A DNA stretch of 64,000 nt from JBDSWU01 sp038230395 (GTDB lineage Bacteria; Patescibacteriota; Saccharimonadia; Saccharimonadales; UBA4665), in NCBI GenBank assembly GCA_038230395.1, contig JBBRNI010000002.1, positions 97,879-161,878 of the forward strand, written 5' to 3'. A model generated the notes under the pieces. It was not told the DNA's origin and searched no databases. It was given only the letters and a program-made list of their open reading frames with translations. Below are positions 58,768 to 64,000 of this stretch, piece by piece. Position numbers and translations under genes: made by a program. Numbering within the stretch: the first letter of the stretch is position 1; every line of letters starts with the position of its first letter.

Positions 58768-59099
58768 CGGTTGTCGCCGGCGCCTTTGATGACACCACGC
58801 TTGTTACGATCAGCTAGTTTCTTGACGTTTAACTGCATGATCTCTTCAAATGTTAGCCCTAGCGAATCAGCTAGTACCGCGATGTACCAGACAACGTCTC
58901 CAAATTCTTTGATAAAATCTTGGTGCTCGGCTTCACTAAATTTACCGCCCCTGTAGGCTACCGCCTTTTTCCATTTTTCAACGATCTCACCGGCTTCACC
59001 GGCGATTCCCATCACCCAAATACTGTTTTGTAATAGTGGGTCATCATGACTTTTTTTGGCGGTGGTAAGAGCCAGCTGCTGGTATTCGTCAAATGTCAT
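58764..59099 (-). CDS. MazG-like nucleotide pyrophosphohydrolase
   Basis: The 111-aa protein has the MazG/all-alpha NTP-PPase layout: GIAGEAGEIVEKWKKA (about 30-45), with the EXXE-type metal residues, and FIKEFGDVVWYIAVLAD (about 63-79) supplying the second acidic set. It hydrolyses NTPs to NMPs and pyrophosphate, clearing aberrant nucleotides. It is joined to NUDIX and Sua5 genes by overlaps, forming a nucleotide-cleaning and tRNA-modification operon. Confidence 0.88.
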   Translation of the reverse strand: MTFDEYQQLALTTAKKSHDDPLLQNSIWVMGIAGEAGEIVEKWKKAVAYRGGKFSEAEHQDFIKEFGDVVWYIAVLADSLGLTFEEIMQLNVKKLADRNKRGVIKGAGDNR

Positions 59100-59659
59100 A
59101 GGTTGATTATAGCAGCGCCTTGACGTATCACTTCGATCTCATCGTCAATTATTCGGATAATAGTCGATGGTTTGTAATTGGACAAGTCACCGCCATCAAC
59201 ATAGAAATCCACGTTGTTGTTAAAGTAACTTTTTGCCTGATCAATCGTGACTGCAGTTGGCTGCCCAGGGTGATTGGCACTACTGGTCAGCAGAGGACCA
59301 GTTTGCTCGAGCAGCTGCCTGAGTTCGGTGTTGCCGGGGATACGTACCGCCAAGCTCAGCTTGCCTTGGTGCAAGTACTCAAGCTCAGGACCGCAGGGTA
59401 TGATAACACTCACCGCACCGGGCCAAAATTGACTGACCGCAGTTAGGTAGCGGCGCTTGAGGCCCAGGCTTTCGAGTTGGTCAATCGAAGCGGCAATTAC
59501 TGTGCCAGGCTTATGCTCACGGTCTTTGACTTCGTAGAGGCGAGTAACTGCGGCAGCGTCAGCAGCACGAGCCACAACACCGTAAACTGTGTCAGTAGGG
59601 ATAACGCCAAGCGCGCCTGCTAGCTTTAATTTATCATAGACATGGTTATAAACACTCAT
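59096..59659 (-). CDS. L-threonylcarbamoyladenylate synthase (Sua5/TsaC)
   Basis: This enzyme makes threonylcarbamoyl-AMP for the t6A37 modification of ANN-decoding tRNAs, which include the Met and Ile tRNAs of this window. The motifs GVIPTDTVYGVVARA near the start and SLAVRIPGN, then PLLTSSANHPGQPTAV, match YrdC/Sua5. At ~187 aa it is the short TsaC form without the Sua5 C-terminal domain. The ATG at 59659 was chosen over a GTG at 59668. It overlaps the MazG-like gene by 4 nt (ATGA). Confidence 0.93.
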   Translation of the reverse strand: MSVYNHVYDKLKLAGALGVIPTDTVYGVVARAADAAAVTRLYEVKDREHKPGTVIAASIDQLESLGLKRRYLTAVSQFWPGAVSVIIPCGPELEYLHQGKLSLAVRIPGNTELRQLLEQTGPLLTSSANHPGQPTAVTIDQAKSYFNNNVDFYVDGGDLSNYKPSTIIRIIDDEIEVIRQGAAIINL

Positions 59660-59679
59660 TCGTTGCACTAGTATATAGA

Positions 59680-59970
59680 CTATTTTTGTTTCAGAAAAGC
59701 GACTGTAGCTAAGGCACCTAAAACTATCACAATGAAAACCGTAGCAATTATGGCTATTTTGACGTCTGAGCTGAGTGGAGTCTTGAGCTTAACAGGCATA
59801 TCTGGTAATGGCGGTTGCATATGATCGGGCGCTTCAGCCGCAGCGGCGTCCTCTTCTGGGGTGCGAGCTGGCGCTGAAACCACGTCAACAATCTGCTGCG
59901 GTGCTGGCGCCACTGGCTCAGTAGGTGCCTCTTTGGGAGCGTCTGGTTCAGGTGATGCAGCTGGGTCCAT
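59680..59970 (-). CDS. Small Pro/Ala-rich tail-anchored protein
   Basis: The 96-aa protein has an acidic Pro/Ala-rich cytosolic part (1-65) and one C-terminal membrane helix (about 69-91). There is no enzyme motif. It lies between the Sua5 gene and a large membrane-anchored protein, all on the minus strand. A scaffold or envelope role is possible. Confidence 0.65.
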   Translation of the reverse strand: MDPAASPEPDAPKEAPTEPVAPAPQQIVDVVSAPARTPEEDAAAAEAPDHMQPPLPDMPVKLKTPLSSDVKIAIIATVFIVIVLGALATVAFLKQK

Positions 59971-60010
59971 AGTAATTGCATTGTAGCATAAGCGATTTTA
60001 GAAATAGAGG

Positions 60011-62293
60011 TTAAAATCCGCCACCGTAGCTACTAGGAGTAAGTACCGGCTGATAATAGTCACCGACCTTAATGGGGCCACCATTACTGCTGATACCACT
60101 CACCGGCACAATGTAGAGCCCGCTACCAGCTCGTGATAATAGTAAATAGTCGGCCGTGTACCAGCCATAAGCCGCGTACTCACCAGCGCTTGCTATCGTT
60201 ACCGGATTAGATGCACTCCTGTCACCTACAAGTAAAGCTTGCTTGGTTTTGACTTGATCATTCCAAAAACTTTTGGTGCCATCGGGTGACGCTAGATATA
60301 CCGGATAAGTCTTCTTGAACGTATCAGCCGTTACACTAGCATCAGTAGTTACCGAGTTGTTAGAGTATTTGTAGTAGGTCATCTGAGTGGTCTTGCTATT
60401 ATATATTCCGAAGTCGATTATGGCTGGCGTTTCGTGTGCCGTTTGCACGTAGCCAATGTCGGATGCGGCGTACGACTGAACGTCCTTTTTGGCCTGACCG
60501 CTAGCACCAACTGTTCTTATAGTATTGCTCTGACTACTTAGATCGTAGGGTGTGCCACTGGTACTTCCGGGCGTCCACTGCGCGTTGTACACTACTAAAT
60601 TATCAAGCAGAAAGACGTTATTGAAGGCTTGATAGGTAAAGCTCGCACTGGTGCCTACAGCTTGTGATTGGTCAAGTTGGTTGAGTTGGAGCTGCTCGGC
60701 GTTATAGCTTTTGAGACTTTCACGCCCTGCTTGTGATTGCGTTTGAGAAGTACGGACAGTGTCGTAAACAAAGCTGTGATTACTCCAGCCAACTGGTGTG
60801 TAAATTGTCGACGGTGAGCTATCAAACTGCGTGGCTTTATCGGTGCTGGTATCAATCAAGTACAGTGCGTTTTGGGAGCCATCACGGCGAGTTCGTAGAA
60901 CCGCGTAGCGCCAATCACGCGAAGCGATAAGGCTAGTCGTGGCGGCGTCCTCTTTGCCAGTACCAGCAAACACTACATGACGTCCAGATCCATCAAGATT
61001 GGTCTTAACGACGTCGATTGAGCCACTGCTATTCGATAAAAAGTACAGCGCTCCAGCCGGTACTAAGCTCAAGCTATTACTAGGTACCACGCTGTCTGTA
61101 ACTTCGATGCTAGCGCTAGCATCGTTATATCCTGGCGCACTAAGCGTGGCAGTCACACTTGATGTCTTAGTTGGCAGTACAATTGTAACCTTACCACTAG
61201 CATCACTAATTGCCGACGTTCCAAGGACTTTAATCATCGCACCGACTACCGGTTTATTGGTGAGCTTGTTGAACACAGTTATGGGCACCTGCCTGCCAGT
61301 TGCTAGCAAGTTCACTCTAGAAACAGGAACCATGGAGCCAATACCCAATGTTTTTTTCAGATTATATGACTGGTAGTAGCTCTTTGTCACAGACAGCTGG
61401 CCCGTTCCGACTGGTACAACTAGTGAGGCTTGGCCGGCGGCATTTGTTTTAGCGGAGTGGTCATTAAAACTTACTAGAGCTCCACTGACTGGTTTGCTTG
61501 TTTTGCTGTCAATCACCATTACTGTCAAAGTTTTCTTAATAAACAGCCCAGCTAATTTGTACCGTGAGTATGGTACAGCGACCAGTGCGATCAGGATAAT
61601 TGGTATAAGTAATAGCGACCATTTACTGGTAAAGAGCCTGCGGAATTTGGCACCACGCCGTGGCTTTTTGAAGACTGGTCCCGATGTTTGAGCTCGCGCC
61701 ATATCCTCGGCAGCCAATAATTGGTCACCTTCTTTGGCGACTATATCTGCGACCGCCGAATCTGTGGCAGCATCAGTGTATTCTTCACGGCGAGCCAGTT
61801 TTTCAACATTAACAGCTGCAAGCGGTACAGCCGAATCGATTGGTGGTGCAGTACTAATGGCTATTGGTATAGTGGGCTTGGGTGGTTCTGGTGATAGTGC
61901 TGGCTTAGAAACCGTCAAGGATTGAGCTACTGGAGCCAACGGCTTTTGGACTAATTTAGGCGTCACTGCTACTGGCACCGCCTCGTCACGCGAACGTGTC
62001 AGCACTTCTACCGACGAAAATAAGCTTTTGGTTGGGGCTGGTTCAATAGGTTTATTAGTAAGCTTGCCCGGCATTTCTGGCGCTGTTTTGGCAGAAACAA
62101 CCGATATGCTACCAGAGTTGGGTGGCATATTTTTAAATATATCGAGTGGCGCGCTAGCTGGTGTTTTGTTAACTGCAACTGAAACATCGCTGCTTACATA
62201 GGTCTGGCGTGGATTCATCAAAGCTTCAACATGACGCTCGACGGCAACTTGCTCGGGACTTGGTTCTGGTACTAGCTGTTTTTTGTTACGCAT
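60011..62293 (-). CDS. Large membrane-anchored protein with CarboxypepD_reg-like repeats and beta-propeller-like domain
   Basis: The 760-aa protein has a Pro/Lys-rich disordered cytosolic region (about 1-220), a membrane helix (about 229-246) and two tandem carboxypeptidase-regulatory-like domains (about 255-330 and 337-405; GALVSFNDHSAKTNAAGQ, then GAMIKVLGTSAISDASGK). A C-terminal region (about 410-755) of TolB/WD-like strands follows, with LYFLSNSSGSIDVVKTNLDG and repeated LYLID/YPVYLASPDG-type turns. Such a domain may bind surface proteins or host polymers. It is one of the largest candidate host-interaction proteins in the window; function inferred from domains only. Confidence 0.78.
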   Translation of the reverse strand: MRNKKQLVPEPSPEQVAVERHVEALMNPRQTYVSSDVSVAVNKTPASAPLDIFKNMPPNSGSISVVSAKTAPEMPGKLTNKPIEPAPTKSLFSSVEVLTRSRDEAVPVAVTPKLVQKPLAPVAQSLTVSKPALSPEPPKPTIPIAISTAPPIDSAVPLAAVNVEKLARREEYTDAATDSAVADIVAKEGDQLLAAEDMARAQTSGPVFKKPRRGAKFRRLFTSKWSLLLIPIILIALVAVPYSRYKLAGLFIKKTLTVMVIDSKTSKPVSGALVSFNDHSAKTNAAGQASLVVPVGTGQLSVTKSYYQSYNLKKTLGIGSMVPVSRVNLLATGRQVPITVFNKLTNKPVVGAMIKVLGTSAISDASGKVTIVLPTKTSSVTATLSAPGYNDASASIEVTDSVVPSNSLSLVPAGALYFLSNSSGSIDVVKTNLDGSGRHVVFAGTGKEDAATTSLIASRDWRYAVLRTRRDGSQNALYLIDTSTDKATQFDSSPSTIYTPVGWSNHSFVYDTVRTSQTQSQAGRESLKSYNAEQLQLNQLDQSQAVGTSASFTYQAFNNVFLLDNLVVYNAQWTPGSTSGTPYDLSSQSNTIRTVGASGQAKKDVQSYAASDIGYVQTAHETPAIIDFGIYNSKTTQMTYYKYSNNSVTTDASVTADTFKKTYPVYLASPDGTKSFWNDQVKTKQALLVGDRSASNPVTIASAGEYAAYGWYTADYLLLSRAGSGLYIVPVSGISSNGGPIKVGDYYQPVLTPSSYGGGF

Positions 62294-62512
62294 ATGCTTA
62301 GATAGTATAAGCTACTGTGGCCGATTATGGATAACGCCTAGAACGCCTAGGACAAGCGCTGCAAAAGCTGCAGAGCAAAAGCGTTCAGACGTTTTTTAGG
62401 TAAAATCGATAAAATCATAGATGTCCTTGAATGTTTATTTTACGAAATCTTAAATCTTATTTTGCCTGAGTCTTGCGTAAGAGTCAAGCTGCTTTAGGCT
62501 ACAATACTCCTA

Positions 62513-63154
62513 ATGACCAAGTTTCAAACCGAACTACAAACAGCCGCTGCCTGGCTCGCGCAGCACGACCTAGTGTTAGCCCCGCTAATTAACCTACATG
62601 GGCAGGCACGTTTTCAGCCGCATGCCGACTACTACGCCGCACTAGTTACTTCGATAATCTCTCAGCAGCTAAGTGTCAAAGCTGCCAGCACCATCAACCA
62701 GCGTTTCCAGAATCTATTTGGCGGGCACTTGCCCGCGCCTGAGGCTATCGTCTCTATGCCCCATGACGAACTACGAAGCGTAGGCCTCAGCAACGCCAAA
62801 GCCAACTATATTCGTGATCTTGCCGAACACGTCATTGATGGCCGCATCAAGTTTGATACCATCCCTAAGCAAACCAACGCCGAAATCATTGCCGAATTAA
62901 CCGACGTCAAAGGCATTGGTGAATGGACAGTGCACATGTTCTTAATGTTCTGCGTCGGCCGGCTAGATGTGCTCGCCACTGGAGACCTTGGAGTGCGCAA
63001 TGGTATTCGTAACTTATACGGTCTAGCCACCGCACCAACTCCTCAACAAGTTACCGATTTAGCCGCACAAAATAGCTGGCACCCTTACGAATCAGTTGCT
63101 TGCTGGTATGTCTGGCGCTCGTTGGAAAACAATGTACAACCCGAGAAGCCCTAG
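62513..63154 (+). CDS. DNA-3-methyladenine glycosylase (AlkA-type HhH-GPD)
   Basis: The 213-aa enzyme excises alkylated bases. The HhH-GPD core is clear: LVTSIISQQLSVKAAS, then LTDVKGIGEWTVHMFLMF (hairpin VKGIGEWT, about 140-147) and the catalytic Asp in RLDVLATGDLGVRNG (about 162-164). There is no Ada fusion. TACAAT is 7 nt before the ATG, so a leaderless transcript is likely. It stands alone between two minus-strand genes. Confidence 0.93.
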   Translation: MTKFQTELQTAAAWLAQHDLVLAPLINLHGQARFQPHADYYAALVTSIISQQLSVKAASTINQRFQNLFGGHLPAPEAIVSMPHDELRSVGLSNAKANYIRDLAEHVIDGRIKFDTIPKQTNAEIIAELTDVKGIGEWTVHMFLMFCVGRLDVLATGDLGVRNGIRNLYGLATAPTPQQVTDLAAQNSWHPYESVACWYVWRSLENNVQPEKP

Positions 63155-63158
63155 CTAT

Positions 63159-63791
63159 CTAATTATTAATATAGGGACGTGTGGCACGCATTGCGATAAC
63201 ATTAGGATCCATTTGCTCGGTATACTTAATGGGCGCGGTTGGGTCTTGGTAAGCCGTAGCGACCGAATGAGTACTGACATGGTTCTCAAATAAAGAATTA
63301 CGATTTTCCTGGCGCATTTGATCTAAAAATAATAGTGCGGAAGCGATGTCTGAGCGTTCTAAATCATAACCCGTCTGCGCGTCAAGTACGCTCACATCAT
63401 TGAGATTATCCATGGCTATAACTACCAGCACATAGCCCCGCCAATTAAAGCTATCTTCAAATGTCTCATCTGTATCGTCATCATCGGATTCACCATACTC
63501 AAGTAATATCGCCGTGTAGTCACCTGACGGGTCCTGATGGTTATGATTATTTGCCATAATTCTGAGTACAGGTAAACTTCGTAAACGTAGGGCCGCTGAC
63601 GTCTCGTCGTCATTAGAGACCATATCCACCCGCTCAGTGACTAAGCTAGTCACGAGCACTGGCTCGATTTGCTCTACTAACGGAACGCCGCATTGAGCCA
63701 ACATCATATATGCTTCTTCGGCAAAGATGCGTTCAATTGATAGACCAGGTCCAAAATCCTGTCGAATCGGTGGGTGAGAAATATTTGACAT
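63159..63791 (-). CDS. Acidic orphan protein
   Basis: The 210-aa protein is acidic (a run YGESDDDDTDETFEDS near 98-113) and without membrane segments. The rest is of mixed alpha/beta composition. No family recognised. It faces the glycosylase gene across 4 nt, convergent. Confidence 0.6.
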   Translation of the reverse strand: MSNISHPPIRQDFGPGLSIERIFAEEAYMMLAQCGVPLVEQIEPVLVTSLVTERVDMVSNDDETSAALRLRSLPVLRIMANNHNHQDPSGDYTAILLEYGESDDDDTDETFEDSFNWRGYVLVVIAMDNLNDVSVLDAQTGYDLERSDIASALLFLDQMRQENRNSLFENHVSTHSVATAYQDPTAPIKYTEQMDPNVIAMRATRPYINN

Positions 63792-63862
63792 ATATTGCTT
63801 TCACCCTGATTTTACTATTTACAAGCTATATAATCAAGCTAGTATTATTGCAACATTGCTCG

Positions 63863-63899
63863 GCTGAATTCCAGTTCCAAACGCAACACTACCACTTTG
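63863..63899 (-). mobile_element. Transposase-side end of the IS30-type element
   Basis: This 37-nt end contains the transposase stop and matches the solo copy at 36794-36830 at 35 of 37 positions. The left end of the IS lies past the window edge. Confidence 0.75.
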
Positions 63900-64000
63900 C
63901 CTCAAAGACTTCTGCTGGTGTCCGGTAGTCTAGTCGTTTCCTAGGTCTAGTATTTAGCAGCTGGACCGCCTGGTCAAGGCGGTCTTGGCCAACGGCCAAG
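63889..64000 (-). CDS. IS30-family transposase, C-terminal end (cut by window edge)
   Basis: The frame read from the right edge ends at a TAG (63889-63891). It includes LLNTRPRKRLDYRTPAEVF, the hallmark C-terminus of IS30-family DDE transposases, followed by EAKW. Only about 36 residues are in the window, so intactness cannot be judged. The element is likely to be complete to the right. Confidence 0.85.
   Translation of the reverse strand, partial: LAVGQDRLDQAVQLLNTRPRKRLDYRTPAEVFEAKW

Noticed and set aside
1..64000. CRISPR array or cas genes
   Set aside because: No regularly spaced direct repeats and no Cas motifs found on reading the window.

Overview
The window looks like a chromosomal segment of a Candidatus Saccharibacteria (TM7, Patescibacteria/CPR) genome. 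The basis is protein content rather than a marker gene: an FtsH with a short N-terminus, a Pro/Ser/Thr-rich surface proteome, small lineage-type proteins such as the 65-aa protein at 55178-55375, a VirD4/HerA-like DNA-binding ATPase, IS30-type transposase sequence, and few biosynthetic genes. TGA is read as stop, which fits Saccharibacteria and not the code-25 CPR lineages. Many genes carry a -10 box 6-7 nt before the start codon, so leaderless mRNAs appear common. No rRNA or CRISPR array was seen.

Layout. 1-6.5 kb: core genes (DNA-binding ATPase running off the left edge, ftsH, tilS, a nucleoside-deoxyribosyltransferase-like protein, a TauE/SafE exporter). 6.6-15.6 kb: a likely integrated element. 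A serine recombinase gene ends inside an elongator tRNA-Met gene, and a metal-tolerance-like cargo operon follows (Met/His-rich membrane protein, double DUF305, SHOCT, ArsP-type permease). After that come orphan genes, a DUF4238 gene, a structured leader RNA and an Ntn-hydrolase-like/3-TM divergent pair. 15.6-26.5 kb: surface and redox region with a three-repeat surface protein, a ferric-reductase-like membrane protein/ApbE/FNR operon, an S53 protease pseudogene, a second haem-b-type membrane protein with a cupredoxin, and a MarR regulator. 26.6-32 kb: a 29-codon ORF behind a near-perfect promoter, then an operon for an ice-binding protein with a sortase-like tail, a sortase, an SGNH hydrolase and a MacB-like ABC pair.

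32-36.1 kb is the most unusual stretch. A ~100-bp repeat, each copy a hairpin plus a tiny conserved ORF, occurs three times, each copy convergent with a minus-strand cargo gene (NUDIX, P-loop kinase, Fic). The array ends at a tRNA fragment and the initiator tRNA. 36.1-51.1 kb: FtsB-like gene, tRNA-Ile2, a solo IS30 end, two orphan genes sharing a 3' repeat, a nitroreductase/PaaK-like/MFS cluster, orphan membrane proteins, a stand-alone RNA polymerase alpha-CTD protein, a secreted HNH-like nuclease, and GC-rich genes of apparently foreign codon use. 51.4-64 kb: an intergenic small RNA candidate, then housekeeping genes (dus, ABC-2 exporter, MurC-like ligase, NUDIX/MazG/Sua5 operon, AlkA-like glycosylase), a 760-aa membrane-anchored protein, and the 3' end of an IS30 transposase cut by the right edge.

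All three CAU-anticodon tRNAs (elongator Met, initiator Met, Ile2) lie in this window, together with tilS, whose product modifies the Ile2 tRNA. Family assignments rest on motifs read by eye; no database search was run.
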